Source of the DNA: CAVVUC01 sp963751395
GTDB taxonomy: Bacteria; Verrucomicrobiota; Verrucomicrobiia; Chthoniobacterales; Chthoniobacteraceae
Assembly: GCA_963751395.1 (NCBI GenBank)
Contig: CAVVUC010000002.1
Coordinates: 806,001 to 870,000 of the forward strand
Direction: 5' to 3'
DNA: 64,000 nt
Shown here: positions 9,385 through 18,598 of the stretch, in pieces
How positions within the stretch are numbered: the first letter of the stretch is position 1
Layout: the number at the start of each line of letters is the position of its first letter
Made by a program: the position numbers and the translations under genes
Notes under the pieces: model-generated
Seen by the model: only the letters and a program-made list of their open reading frames with translations
Told to the model about the DNA's origin: nothing
Databases searched by the model: none

Positions 9385-9420
9385 AAAAAGCGGCGACCGT
9401 TTTCACGACCGCCGCTTTTT
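9385..9420. terminator. Bidirectional intrinsic terminator
   Basis: AAAAAGCGGCG (9385-9395) is perfectly complementary to CGCCGCTTTTT (9410-9420). It lies between the convergent PEP-CTERM gene (plus strand) and the xylose isomerase-like gene (minus strand), with a poly-T end in both directions. Confidence 0.85.
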
Positions 9421-9437
9421 GCAATTCCAGAGCGCTG

Positions 9438-10475
9438 TTACTTCCCGTAAAGGCAGCGCGCGAGGTAGCCCGCCAGTGCAGTCGCGCGATTCTCGGCGCG
9501 GAACTGCGCGATCTTTTTGCGATCGACCGCCAGGGCGCGTTCCCAGAGCCAGATGAGATTCTGGCTGCTTACGTGCAGGATGTCCTTGATGTTCTTCGGG
9601 TCGTCGGTGCGCGGCGCCTTCACATCGAAGCAGACGATGTCCTTGTATTTCGCGTCCTGCAACACGACCAGCAGCGCCAGATCCTTGAGCGGCTCGGTGT
9701 AACCGAACGGCAGGTCCTGATCGAAACGCTGGCCGTCCTGCGCGTTCAGATGAATGTGGAACAGCTTGCCCGCCTCGAGGCAAAGCTCGACATCCCAGAT
9801 GTAATCCAGCCCGGCGATCCGGCTGTGCGCGGTCTCCGGGTTCACGCCAAAGAGCGGTTGCGCGTCTTTGTCGAGGCGGCTGATGAGGTAAAGCACTTCG
9901 CCCACATTCGCGAGATACATGTTGCCGCGAGGCTCGTTCGGCTTCGGTTCGAGCGCGAAACGGACTTTGCTTCCGTATTTCTGTTTCGCGTATTGGCCGA
10001 CCTTGTTGAAGCCCTCGACGAGGCGCTTGAAAGAATCGCGTCCGTTCTTTGCGAGCACAAAATCAAAACCTTCGCGTCCGTTCCAAAACACCATCGTCTT
10101 CGCGCCGAGCAGCACGGTCGTGTCCACGGCGCGCTTTGCATTTTCCAAGCCCAGCTTTCTTATGGCCGGATCGTTCGATGTCATGGCACCGTCTTTGAAA
10201 ATCGGATCGGCAAAAAACGACGGCGTGTACATCGCGCACTTGAGGCCGTAGTCCCGCGCACGCTTCAAAGCCTGCGGCGCGTCCTCGGCCGGAATCTCGC
10301 TGTCATGCGCTTCGTAATACGACATGCCGGCCTCCGCGAGCAGCGGCAGGCGGTCGATGAACGGGATTGCTTCGCGGGTCGGGCCGCCGAACGGATCGCC
10401 ACCCGGTCCGAGGTTCCAAACGCCTGCCCCGAGGCCGTTCGCGCCGACTTTGTCTTTGAGTTGATAACGTGACAT
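9438..10475 (-). CDS. Xylose isomerase-like TIM-barrel protein with an altered metal site
   Basis: About 345 residues, the length of actinobacterial-type (class I) xylose isomerases, which interconvert D-xylose and D-xylulose using two divalent metals. Visible signatures: VFWNGREG, EPKPNEPRG, GVNPETAHSR and FDQDLPFG. The metal-site Glu, Glu, His and the Asp pair of FDQD are kept. The Asp normally in LFHIDLN, a ligand of metal 1, is His here (LFHIHLNAQ). That may mean altered metal or substrate use, so I withhold the symbol xylA. The start is ATG 10475 (MSRYQLKDK); an in-frame 5' extension to 10733 has no coding character. Convergent with the PEP-CTERM gene; no transporter or kinase is adjacent. 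Confidence 0.85.
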   Translation of the reverse strand: MSRYQLKDKVGANGLGAGVWNLGPGGDPFGGPTREAIPFIDRLPLLAEAGMSYYEAHDSEIPAEDAPQALKRARDYGLKCAMYTPSFFADPIFKDGAMTSNDPAIRKLGLENAKRAVDTTVLLGAKTMVFWNGREGFDFVLAKNGRDSFKRLVEGFNKVGQYAKQKYGSKVRFALEPKPNEPRGNMYLANVGEVLYLISRLDKDAQPLFGVNPETAHSRIAGLDYIWDVELCLEAGKLFHIHLNAQDGQRFDQDLPFGYTEPLKDLALLVVLQDAKYKDIVCFDVKAPRTDDPKNIKDILHVSSQNLIWLWERALAVDRKKIAQFRAENRATALAGYLARCLYGK

Positions 10476-10651
10476 TGGAGAGATTTCTTTCGAGTTTGAT
10501 GTTTGTGAGAGGGAGTAACACTGAACGTGTCGTCGCAAAAAGTCAGCTTCAAAATGCTGCTTCAAAATGCTGCCAGCCGCTGATCGCCCCAAAAAACCTG
10601 CTTTGCTGGTACCCTTTCCGATGAGATCTACGTCCTGTTCATCATTTCCTG

Positions 10652-11650
10652 ATGCTGACTGCAACTGACAAGGGACTCCATTGCGCGGCGGGCGATTTTT
10701 ACATCGACCCCCGGCGACCGGTCGGGCGCGCACTCATCACCCACGCGCATAGCGACCATGCTCGCGCTGGCAGTCGCGCCTATCTTTGCGCGAGTGACGG
10801 CGTCGAACTGCTGCGATTGCGTGTGGGTAAGGACGTCAGCATCACTGGAGTGCGCTATGGTGAAACCACCCGCCTCAATCAAGTCGAAGTCTCTTTTCAT
10901 CCCGCCGGTCATGTGTTGGGCTCCGCGCAAATCCGCCTGGAACATTGCGGGGAAATCTGGGTTGTCAGCGGCGACTACAAGCTTCAAACGGATCCCACCT
11001 GCGCAGGCTTTGAGTCGGTGCGGTGCCACACGTTTGTGACGGAATCCACCTTCGGCCTGCCCGTTTATCGCTGGCCGGAGCCGGCAACGGTTTTCGCGGA
11101 GATCAACGAATGGTGGCGGACGAACCAGGCACAGAGCCGCACCAGCGTGCTCTTCGGATACTCGCTCGGCAAAGCGCAGCGCCTGCTGGCGGGCGTGGAT
11201 GCCTCCCTCGGTCCGATCCTCGTTCACGGCGCGGTGCGCGAGTTCCTCCCTGCCTACGCGGCGGCGGGCGTGATGCTGCCTTCGGTCGAACCGGCAACGA
11301 AGGAGAACGTCCGCGCGGCAGGGGGGAGGGCGCTGGTCATCGCGCCGCCCGCGGCAGATGGCTCGACCCGGTTCAATTCCCCCGGCGATATTTCCACAGC
11401 GTTCGCCTCCGGCTGGATGCTTATTCGCGGCACGCGACGGCGGCGTGCGGCCGAACGGGGTTTCGCATTGTCCGACCACGCCAACTGGCCGGGCTTGATC
11501 GAGGCGATTCGCTCCACCGCTGCATCGCGAGTTCTTGTAACACATGGAGCCGCGACGCCGCTTGTCCGCTGGTTGAACGAAAACGGCTGGCACGCCGAAG
11601 CACTCGCCACGCGATTCGTTCGCGATGAAGCCGGGGAGTTGGCGGAGTAA
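10652..11650 (+). CDS. Ligase-associated DNA exonuclease, metallo-beta-lactamase fold
   Basis: Three hundred and thirty-two residues. The metal-binding motif HAHSDH is at residues 31-36 (LITHAHSDHARAG). A later motif, FHPAGHVLGSAQI, and the C-terminal LSDHANWPGL are typical of the beta-CASP-like enzyme encoded next to one class of bacterial ATP-dependent ligases. The enzyme is expected to trim 3' or damaged DNA ends before sealing. The ligase gene starts 3 nt after this stop codon, so the two are almost certainly co-expressed. The DEAH helicase and phosphoesterase often found with this pair are not in the window. Confidence 0.88.
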   Translation: MLTATDKGLHCAAGDFYIDPRRPVGRALITHAHSDHARAGSRAYLCASDGVELLRLRVGKDVSITGVRYGETTRLNQVEVSFHPAGHVLGSAQIRLEHCGEIWVVSGDYKLQTDPTCAGFESVRCHTFVTESTFGLPVYRWPEPATVFAEINEWWRTNQAQSRTSVLFGYSLGKAQRLLAGVDASLGPILVHGAVREFLPAYAAAGVMLPSVEPATKENVRAAGGRALVIAPPAADGSTRFNSPGDISTAFASGWMLIRGTRRRRAAERGFALSDHANWPGLIEAIRSTAASRVLVTHGAATPLVRWLNENGWHAEALATRFVRDEAGELAE

Positions 11651-11653
11651 GTC

Positions 11654-13342
11654 ATGCGCGCTTTCGCCCGGCTCTTTACCGCTCTCGACCGCACGACTCG
11701 CACGTCCGAGAAAGTCGCGGCGCTGGAGCGTCACTTCCGCGAGACGCCGCCCGCCGACGCCGTGTGGGGACTCTGGTTTCTTTCCGGGCAGCGCCTCAAA
11801 CGCGCGGTGAAAACGGCACACCTGCGTCAATGGGTCGCCGAAGTGGCGGAACTCCCCGTGTGGCTGGTCGAGGAGTGCTACGAACACGTTGGCGATCTTG
11901 CCGAAACGCTGGCCCTGCTGCTGCCGGCGAATCCGAGTCCCTCGCCGCCGCCGCTCGCTCAACTCGTCGAGCGGCGTCTTCTGCCGCTGGCGCACGCAAC
12001 CGAAACCGGGCAACGCGAGATATTGCGCGCGACTTGGGCCGAACTGGATACGACGCAGCGCTTCCTGTGGCACAAACTCATCACCGGCAATTTCCGCGTG
12101 GGCGTTTCGCGGGCGCTGCTGGTGCGGGCGCTCGCCAACCTTGCCGGCGTCGAGCCGCCCGTCATAGCCCACCTTCTCCTTGCCCAGTGGAGTCCGACTC
12201 CCGGCGATTTCGCACGGCTCATGTCCGGTGAAAACAGCAGCGGCGAACCTGCCCGGCCTTACCCGTTCTACCTCGCATCGCCCCTCGAAGGCGAACCGTG
12301 CGCACTCGGCGATGTTGCCGATTGGCAGGTCGAGTGGAAATGGGACGGTATCCGGGCGCAATTGATCCGGCGACGCGGCGAAGCTGTCCTCTGGTCGCGC
12401 GGCGAGGAAATCGTCACGACCGCGTTTCCCGAGATCGCCGAGGCCGCGCGGGCGTTACCGGACGGAACAGTGCTCGACGGCGAACTGCTGGCCTGGCGTG
12501 GCGACAGTCCGCTGCCGTTCGCTCAACTGCAACGCCGCTTGAACCGTCGAGTAGCCGGCTTGTCCCTGCGCCGCGAAGTGCCGGTGGTCTTCATGGCTTA
12601 TGATTTATTGGAGTCTGAAGGGCAGGACGCCCGCGGTTGGCCGCTTGCCCAACGCCGGCGCGATCTGGAGCAAGTCATGGCTCGTGCCTTGGAAGCTCTT
12701 ACGAATGACGACAGCGCCGTCCGCGACTCCGCGTTGATTCAAGGCGACCTTTTCGTCAGCAGGACTCCCGCGGAAACATCGCCCGCCGTTCTGCGCATCT
12801 CGCCGGTCTTGTCCGTCGCTGCGTGGGAGGAAGTCGCAAAGCTTCAGGAACAAGCGCGCGCGACGTCTGCCGAGGGCCTGATGCTCAAACGCCGCGACTC
12901 GGCCTACGGCACCGGCCGGCAGCGTGGCAACTGGTGGAAATGGAAAGTCGCACCCTTCACGTGCGACGCCGTGCTCGTGGCAGCCCAACCCGGCCACGGC
13001 CGCCGCGCGACATTGTTCACCGATTACACTCTGGCCGTGTGGCAGGGCAGCGAACTCGTGCCGGTGGCCAAAGCGTATTCAGGTCTCACCGACGACGAGA
13101 TTGACTTGGTGGATGCCTTAGTGCGCGCCAACACGACCGGCCGTTTCGGCCCCGTGCGCGCGGTCAGGCCGGAGCTGGTATTCGAGCTGGCCTTCGAGGG
13201 GATCGCCCGCTCGACCCGCCACAAAGCGGGACTGGGCCTGCGCTTCCCGCGCATCGCCCGCTGGCGGCACGACAAGAAACCCGCCGAGGCCGATTCCGTG
13301 GAAACCCTGCACCGACTGGCGGAGGCTGCGGGCACCGAATAG
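11654..13342 (+). CDS. ATP-dependent DNA ligase
   Basis: Five hundred and sixty-two residues. The adenylation motif KWDG has its lysine at about residue 229 (VEWKWDGIRAQL). Later motifs include DGELLAW, EGLMLKRRDSAYGTGR and the C-terminal WWKWKVAP of the nucleotidyltransferase and OB domains. The N-terminal 200 residues form the helical DNA-binding domain typical of the ligase family paired with a metallo-beta-lactamase exonuclease. It seals nicks using ATP and is likely for repair rather than replication, which uses NAD-dependent LigA in bacteria. ATG 11654 follows the exonuclease stop by 3 nt. It converges with the E2 gene; no clear terminator lies in the 39-nt gap. Confidence 0.92.
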   Translation: MRAFARLFTALDRTTRTSEKVAALERHFRETPPADAVWGLWFLSGQRLKRAVKTAHLRQWVAEVAELPVWLVEECYEHVGDLAETLALLLPANPSPSPPPLAQLVERRLLPLAHATETGQREILRATWAELDTTQRFLWHKLITGNFRVGVSRALLVRALANLAGVEPPVIAHLLLAQWSPTPGDFARLMSGENSSGEPARPYPFYLASPLEGEPCALGDVADWQVEWKWDGIRAQLIRRRGEAVLWSRGEEIVTTAFPEIAEAARALPDGTVLDGELLAWRGDSPLPFAQLQRRLNRRVAGLSLRREVPVVFMAYDLLESEGQDARGWPLAQRRRDLEQVMARALEALTNDDSAVRDSALIQGDLFVSRTPAETSPAVLRISPVLSVAAWEEVAKLQEQARATSAEGLMLKRRDSAYGTGRQRGNWWKWKVAPFTCDAVLVAAQPGHGRRATLFTDYTLAVWQGSELVPVAKAYSGLTDDEIDLVDALVRANTTGRFGPVRAVRPELVFELAFEGIARSTRHKAGLGLRFPRIARWRHDKKPAEADSVETLHRLAEAAGTE

Positions 13343-13381
13343 ACGAGCTGCTCCGAAGAAAGTGTGCGCGGCGAATGGAAG

Positions 13382-14581
13382 CTACAGCTTCTCCGGCTTG
13401 TCGAGCAAAGCCGCGACACGGGCCAGCAGTCGCCCGGCTCCACCGCCGTCGAGCACGCGATGGTCGAAGCTGAGCGTGAGGTTCGCTTCGGTGCGTGGGA
13501 CGAATTGTTTTTTCTCCGCGTCCCAGAAAGGGGCGATGCTGCCTGCTCCCATGCCGAGCACGAGCGTTTGCTCGGGGAGCGGAATGGGCGTGGCCCAGGT
13601 GAGGCCAAAGGTGCCGAAGTTTGTAACGGTCGCGATGGAACCGCCGGTGGCGCTCGGCGGCAGGCGGCGCTGGCGGGCGAGTTCGACCAGTTCGTTGTAT
13701 CGGGGGACCAGATCTTTCAGCATTGTTTGATCCACGTTTCGCAAGACGGGAACGAGCACGCCGTCCTCGGCTTCGACGGCGAAACCAATGTCGATGGCCG
13801 GCGGATGGACGATGCGCTCTCCAATGAGGCGGCCGGCCGGTGCGCTGTTTTCAGCGAGAGCGATCGCCAGCGCGCGCAGGGCATAGAGGGCGGGGCCGGG
13901 CTTCGGATCGCACTTTTTCCGATGCGCGAGCAGGGGATCGATGCTGACCGGGAGCGCGACGGTGGCGATCGGGCGCGTCCAGCTTCGGCGCATGGCATCA
14001 GCAACGGCGACGCGCATTGACGAAGCTGGAGTCAGTTTGTTTTTCTCCAACTGCTTCAGAAACTTCTCGAAATCCTCGATCGTCACGCGGCCGGCCGAGC
14101 CGCTTCCCGCAATGCCTGCGAGGTCAGTTGCCTGCAATCCGAGTTCGTGCATGCGCGCTTTCATGCGCGGCGACATGTAGCTCGCGCCGGCGGCGTGCGC
14201 GGGGACCGGCAGGCCGTGGACTGTCGGCTGGACGCCGGTTCTTTTTGGCGGCGCGGATTTGGTCTCGATTTGATCGACCGACGTTTTCGCAGCCGGCTCA
14301 GGCTCCGCCGTGTCGAGCCCCAATCGCTGCGCCTCTTCGACAGTTGCCTCGATGTAGCCCAGCACGGCTCCGACCGGATAGCTTTCCTGCGGGACGACCA
14401 GCAGTTCCTTGAGTTTCCCGTTGCACGGGCTCGTGACGCCCATCACGGCTTTGTTCGTCTCGACTTCCATCACGTCCTGATCGGCTTTGACTTCCGCGCC
14501 GATCTCGACGGCGATGGTGACGACGGTGGCCTCGGCGATCGATTCGCCAAGCTGCGGCATGAGGATGGGAATTTGAGGCAT
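13382..14581 (-). CDS. Dihydrolipoyl acyltransferase (E2) of a 2-oxoacid dehydrogenase complex
   Basis: About 399 residues with three parts: an N-terminal lipoyl domain with lysine 44 in ETNKAV (most family members have ETDK), a peripheral-subunit-binding domain (YMSPRMKARMHELGL...GRVTIEDF) and the C-terminal acyltransferase domain with the catalytic DHRVLDGGGAG. It transfers the acyl group from E1 to coenzyme A. It is the last gene of a minus-strand operon with E1alpha and E1beta, 18 nt after E1beta. Whether the complex acts on pyruvate, acetoin or branched-chain acids cannot be settled here. No E3 gene is present. Confidence 0.9.
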   Translation of the reverse strand: MPQIPILMPQLGESIAEATVVTIAVEIGAEVKADQDVMEVETNKAVMGVTSPCNGKLKELLVVPQESYPVGAVLGYIEATVEEAQRLGLDTAEPEPAAKTSVDQIETKSAPPKRTGVQPTVHGLPVPAHAAGASYMSPRMKARMHELGLQATDLAGIAGSGSAGRVTIEDFEKFLKQLEKNKLTPASSMRVAVADAMRRSWTRPIATVALPVSIDPLLAHRKKCDPKPGPALYALRALAIALAENSAPAGRLIGERIVHPPAIDIGFAVEAEDGVLVPVLRNVDQTMLKDLVPRYNELVELARQRRLPPSATGGSIATVTNFGTFGLTWATPIPLPEQTLVLGMGAGSIAPFWDAEKKQFVPRTEANLTLSFDHRVLDGGGAGRLLARVAALLDKPEKL

Positions 14582-14599
14582 AATGGACGAGGTGAAAAC

Positions 14600-15565
14600 T
14601 TAGAGACGGAGCAAATCGCGAACAGCCATCGCAATCGTGCGGGCGGTCGGGCGATGGGTGCCCCACAGGTTGGGGTGAAAAGGAACGGGCGTTTCCTTTG
14701 CGTTGATGCGCTTCGGCGGAGCATCGAGCAAACCGAAGCCTTCGCTCACGACGCGCGCGACGACCTCGGCTGTCACGCCGCCCCACGGCCAGGCTTCGCC
14801 AACGGCCAGCAGACGGCCGGTGCGCGCGACCGATGCGAGCACGGTGTCGGTATCGAGCGGCTTGATCGAGCGCAGATCGACGACTTCGACTTCGATGCCT
14901 TCGGTCGCGAGTTCCTCGGCCATTTCGAGCGCCTCGTGAACCATCGCGCTGTACGCAACCACGGTCACGTCGCGTCCGGTCCGCGCGATACGCGCTTTGC
15001 CTGTGGGAAGCGCCTCGGTGGGCAGGCGGTCGGCTTTCAGGTGGTAATAGAGATACTTGTGCTCGCAAAAAACGACGGGATCATCGATCGCGACCGCCTC
15101 GATCAGCATGCTGTAAACATCCTCGACCGTCGCGGGTGTCATGACGACGAGACCCGGATACGAGGCGTAAAGCGCTTCCATGCTCTGGCTGTGAAACGGG
15201 CCGCTTCCCGCGGTGCCTCCGGACGGCAGGCGCACGACGATCGGGCAGGGGACCTGCGTTCGCCAGAAAAGAGTCGCCGCGTTGTTGACGATCTGGTTGA
15301 AGCCGGCGGTCGAGAAATCCGCGAACTGCATTTCAATGATGGGGCGCATGCCTTCGATCGCCGCGCCGATTGCGCTGCCGATGATCGCGTCTTCGCTGAT
15401 CGGCGCATCGATCACGCGGCCAGGAAATTCCTTCGCGAGATTCTTCGTCGCCTTGAACGCGCCGCCGAAATTTCCAACGTCCTGCCCGTAAATGTAAACG
15501 CGCGGATCGTCGGCGAGGAGCTTCGCCTGCGCTTCGCGGATGGCTTCGAGGTACGTGATGCTCAT
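14600..15565 (-). CDS. 2-oxoacid dehydrogenase E1 component, beta subunit
   Basis: About 321 residues from ATG 15565 (MSITYLEAIREA). It has the transketolase-like pyrimidine-binding domain (GQDVGNFGGAFKATK, APISEDAIIGSAIG) and the C-terminal transketolase domain (DLRSIKPLD, GEAWPWGG). With E1alpha it forms the thiamine-diphosphate decarboxylase. Its ATG overlaps the E1alpha stop codon by 4 nt (ATGA), indicating translational coupling. The sequence resembles pyruvate or acetoin dehydrogenase beta subunits; substrate not determined. Confidence 0.93.
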   Translation of the reverse strand: MSITYLEAIREAQAKLLADDPRVYIYGQDVGNFGGAFKATKNLAKEFPGRVIDAPISEDAIIGSAIGAAIEGMRPIIEMQFADFSTAGFNQIVNNAATLFWRTQVPCPIVVRLPSGGTAGSGPFHSQSMEALYASYPGLVVMTPATVEDVYSMLIEAVAIDDPVVFCEHKYLYYHLKADRLPTEALPTGKARIARTGRDVTVVAYSAMVHEALEMAEELATEGIEVEVVDLRSIKPLDTDTVLASVARTGRLLAVGEAWPWGGVTAEVVARVVSEGFGLLDAPPKRINAKETPVPFHPNLWGTHRPTARTIAMAVRDLLRL

Positions 15566-16593
15566 TCTACAAATCCTTCGGACAGATGCCGTGTTGAAAG
15601 CGCGCACCAGTCTTCCTCGTTCGGATCGGGCGCGGGTTCCCGCTGCGCGGTCGCAACAGCTGTTTCGACTTTTTGATAAGCTTCCGCCACCCAGTCAGCG
15701 AAGTCGCGCGCCGTGGCCCAATTTTTTTGAAGTATGTATTCCTCGGCCACTCGAAGGCAGTCGCGTCCGATTTTCGCGCTCTTCAATTTCGGATCGATAT
15801 AGCCTGCGTCATCGTGCTCGCCGTGACCGCAGAGGCGGAGAAGCGAGGCGACCACGAGCTGCGGGCCGTGCCCCGCGCGAGCGCGCGCAACGGCATTGCC
15901 GACGTATTCCAAACAAGTCGCGAGGTCGGTGCCATCAAAGCTGCAGCCTTCGATGCCGTAACCCGCGGCTTTATCGACGAGGTTTTTGCAGGCGAACTGT
16001 TCTGACGTGGGCGTCGAGTAGGCGTATTGGTTGTTCGCGACGATGACGACGAGCGGCAGCCGCTCGACCGCGGCAAGGTTCATCGCTTCGTGAAAAGATC
16101 CAGTGGACGTGCCGCCATCGCCGATGCAAGTGGCTCCAACGATGTCCTTCACACCTTTCATTCGACGCGCCATCAGTGCTCCCGAAACCACCGAGATCAT
16201 CGCGCCGAGATGACTGATCATCGAATAGATGCCTTCCCTGGGGCGACCGCGGTGTACGTTGCCTTCGCGTCCCCGCATTGGTCCGAGCCGCGAGCCGAGA
16301 TAGGTGCGGGTCGAGTCGAGGAGCGGTTCGCCGAACGCCAGGCGGGCGGCCTGGTCGCGGATGAGCGGAGCGAAAATGTCGCCCTTGCGCAGGGAGACTC
16401 CCAACGCGACGCTCAACGCTTCCTGGCCCCGACTCGTGAAGACACCGCCGAAAATCTTTCCGCCGCGGTAAAGCGTCGCGAATTTTTCCTCCGAAAGCCG
16501 TGCAAGCAGCATCCAGCGATAGGCAGCGATGTAGGCGTCGGCAGAGACGGACGGTTCCTTCGAAGCGTTCGGGCGAGTTGCGGTTTCAACCAT
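15562..16593 (-). CDS. 2-oxoacid dehydrogenase E1 component, alpha subunit
   Basis: About 343 residues from ATG 16593 (MVETATRPNASKEP). The thiamine-diphosphate motif begins GDGGTSTGSFHEA and ends NNQYAYSTP. SRGQEALSVALG and GREGNVHRG are typical of this subunit family. It decarboxylates the 2-oxoacid and passes the acyl group to the lipoyl arm of E2. An in-frame extension to 16656 is possible but lacks family similarity. First gene of the operon; its promoter should lie in the 205-nt gap shared with the divergent araD gene. Confidence 0.92.
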   Translation of the reverse strand: MVETATRPNASKEPSVSADAYIAAYRWMLLARLSEEKFATLYRGGKIFGGVFTSRGQEALSVALGVSLRKGDIFAPLIRDQAARLAFGEPLLDSTRTYLGSRLGPMRGREGNVHRGRPREGIYSMISHLGAMISVVSGALMARRMKGVKDIVGATCIGDGGTSTGSFHEAMNLAAVERLPLVVIVANNQYAYSTPTSEQFACKNLVDKAAGYGIEGCSFDGTDLATCLEYVGNAVARARAGHGPQLVVASLLRLCGHGEHDDAGYIDPKLKSAKIGRDCLRVAEEYILQKNWATARDFADWVAEAYQKVETAVATAQREPAPDPNEEDWCALSTRHLSEGFVE

Positions 16594-16798
16594 GTGCGGG
16601 AGTTTATGCACTTCGCGGCGTGCGCGACAAACGCTTTTTGCATCTGCTCTGCGCAATGGCAGGCGCGTGACCTGCCGCGATCAAGCCGCCACTTCGTCAC
16701 AGCGCGCCAATCGTTTCTTTACCAGAAAAGTGCGGATGTATAGTTTCCGCGTCGTATCTGCTTCCTGAAAACGACGAACGCCCATTCCCATTCCATCC

Positions 16799-17506
16799 AT
16801 GAACTATAGCGCTCTAAAACAAGAATGCTTCGAGGCCAACCTGCTCCTCCCGAAATTTGGCCTTGTCGATCTGACCTTCGGAAACGTGAGTGTCATCGAC
16901 CGTGACCAGGGCGTGTTTGCGATCAAACCCAGCGGCGTCGATTACGCGGTGCTCAGGCCGGACGACATGGTGCTGGTCGATTTGGAGGGAAACAAGGTGG
17001 AGGGCGCGTTGAACCCTTCCTCCGATACTCCCACGCATCGCCGCTTGTTTTTGGGCTTTGAACAAATCCGCTCGGTCGTGCATACGCATTCGCGCAATGC
17101 TGTGGCTTTCGCGCAGGCCGGGCACCCGATTCCGTGCCTCGGCACGACGCATGCCGATTATTTTTACGGTCCGGTGCCAGTGACTCGCTCGATGTTCAGC
17201 GAGGAGATCGCTTCGGCGTACGAGTGGGAGACAGGCAATGTGATCATCGAGCGATTTGAAAACATCGACCCGAACAAGGTCTGCGCGGTCCTGGTTCATA
17301 GTCATGGTCCCTTCGTATGGGGGCCTTCCGGCGCAAAAGCGGTCGAGAACGCATTCGCGCTGGAGATCGTTGCTGAGATGGCGATGAAGGCCATGCAGAT
17401 CAATCCAGCAGTCGAAGCAATTCCTCAAAGCCTCCTCGACAAGCATTTCCTCCGGAAGCACGGCGCTGGTGCCTACTACGGGCAAAAAGCATCGGCACAG
17501 ACCTGA
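16799..17506 (+). CDS. araD: L-ribulose-5-phosphate 4-epimerase
   Basis: Two hundred and thirty-five residues, normal for AraD. The zinc ligands are visible as HTH in RSVVHTHSRNA and a third His in VLVHSHGPFVWG. SSDTPTHR and the N-terminal GNVSVID are family signatures. It converts L-ribulose 5-phosphate to D-xylulose 5-phosphate, joining arabinose use to the pentose phosphate pathway. It stands alone here without araA or araB. ATG 16799 is the clear start. Converges with the LysR gene. Confidence 0.93.
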   Translation: MNYSALKQECFEANLLLPKFGLVDLTFGNVSVIDRDQGVFAIKPSGVDYAVLRPDDMVLVDLEGNKVEGALNPSSDTPTHRRLFLGFEQIRSVVHTHSRNAVAFAQAGHPIPCLGTTHADYFYGPVPVTRSMFSEEIASAYEWETGNVIIERFENIDPNKVCAVLVHSHGPFVWGPSGAKAVENAFALEIVAEMAMKAMQINPAVEAIPQSLLDKHFLRKHGAGAYYGQKASAQT

Positions 17507-17569
17507 AGGCTCGCCGGTTTACAGACGGCGGGGTCACTTCACGATGCAGCGTTGAGTGGCGCAGTGGAT

Positions 17570-18529
17570 TCACTTTCGGGAGGCGCGGGAAGATTTTGCC
17601 CGCCGGTGCCGGGCCAGCAGCGTGCGGCCCGCTTCCCGGGCCAGCACCGTCAGCGCCGGATGCTCAATGCGCCGCTCCGCCGTGATCAGGTAGAGTTGTA
17701 TCTGGCATTCCTCGGTTCGTCCGATCGACACGAAGCCGTAGCGTTCGATGGCCTCGGCCACCACGACCGTTGGCACCACGGTGACGCCGATGCCCTCGGT
17801 CGCGACGATTTTGGCAAGGGCTGCATCCTCAAACTCGCCGACCACCACGGGTTCGACCGCCACTTTGCGGAACCACTTCTCGAGGTCGCGCCGCAACGCG
17901 GTGTTCTGGGTGGGCAAAAGCATTGGTGCGCCCTGCAAGTTTCGCGGGAAGCGGGCGGGCAGCTTTTTCGCAAGATCGGGTGAGGCGCAAAAAGTCACGC
18001 CATTCGCGCCGAGTGAATGAGTGAAGGTTTTAATCCTCGCGCTGGAAGGCGGCGGTTCATCGGCGAGCAGGACATCAAGGCGGTGCGAGGCGAGCTGCCC
18101 GAGCAGATCATCGAGCTTCCCCTCCTGGCAGGTGACCTGAACCGGCGGCAGATGCGCAAACAAGGGCCGGAGAATATCGAGGCTGAGGAGTTTTGGGAAC
18201 GAGTCCACAATGCCCACATGAAGCCGCAATGTTCGCGCTGTCGGCGCCCGCCTGGCGGTGGTGAGAAGTTCCCTTCCCAGCGAGAAGATCTCCTGGGCGT
18301 AGCCATAGATCACCCTGCCAAAGTCGGTGAGCACGATCGAGCGCCCGCTGCGCCGGTAGAGCGTTTCGCCCAGCGCCGACTCGAACTGCTTCACCTGCGC
18401 GCAGAGCGAGGATTGCGAGGTGCGCAGCTTTTCGGCCGCGCGCCGAACGCTGCCCTCCCTGGCCACGGCATGAAAGTAACGGAGGTGGTGGTAGTTGAGC
18501 CACTCGCTGGCGAGGTTTCCGGATTCCAT
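17570..18529 (-). CDS. LysR-family regulator, NhaR-like
   Basis: About 319 residues. The N-terminal winged helix-turn-helix starts WLNYHHLRYFHAVAREGSV and contains RRAAEKLRTSQSSLCAQVKQFE. A substrate-binding domain fills residues 100-300. The wording of the N-terminus is close to NhaR, the sodium-responsive activator of Na+/H+ antiporter genes. The gene is divergent from the ribosome-hibernation-like gene at 18599 and stands at the head of about 18 kb of Na+, Ca2+ and bicarbonate transport genes, which fits that role. Effector and targets are inferred. An inverted repeat that could be its operator lies at 18535-18549. Confidence 0.85.
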   Translation of the reverse strand: MESGNLASEWLNYHHLRYFHAVAREGSVRRAAEKLRTSQSSLCAQVKQFESALGETLYRRSGRSIVLTDFGRVIYGYAQEIFSLGRELLTTARRAPTARTLRLHVGIVDSFPKLLSLDILRPLFAHLPPVQVTCQEGKLDDLLGQLASHRLDVLLADEPPPSSARIKTFTHSLGANGVTFCASPDLAKKLPARFPRNLQGAPMLLPTQNTALRRDLEKWFRKVAVEPVVVGEFEDAALAKIVATEGIGVTVVPTVVVAEAIERYGFVSIGRTEECQIQLYLITAERRIEHPALTVLAREAGRTLLARHRRAKSSRASRK

Positions 18530-18534
18530 ATAAA

Positions 18535-18549
18535 CGAACGATAGGTTCG
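18535..18549. promoter_or_regulatory. Candidate LysR operator in the divergent promoter region
   Basis: Perfect inverted repeat CGAAC-N5-GTTCG in the 69-nt gap between the LysR gene and the hibernation-factor-like gene, only 6 nt upstream of the LysR start codon. LysR regulators typically bind short interrupted dyads in such divergent regions. A second weaker dyad (TAAT-N4-ATTA) follows at about 18551-18562. Assignment by position only. Confidence 0.45.
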
Positions 18550-18598
18550 ATAATGCGTATTAGTCAAATCCGCATCACGAAGCGATACTCGCTCCGTT

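Noticed and set aside
14147..15676. 509-codon plus-strand ORF opposite E1beta and E2
   Set aside because: Antisense shadow of two clear dehydrogenase genes, with the same Arg and His-rich composition.
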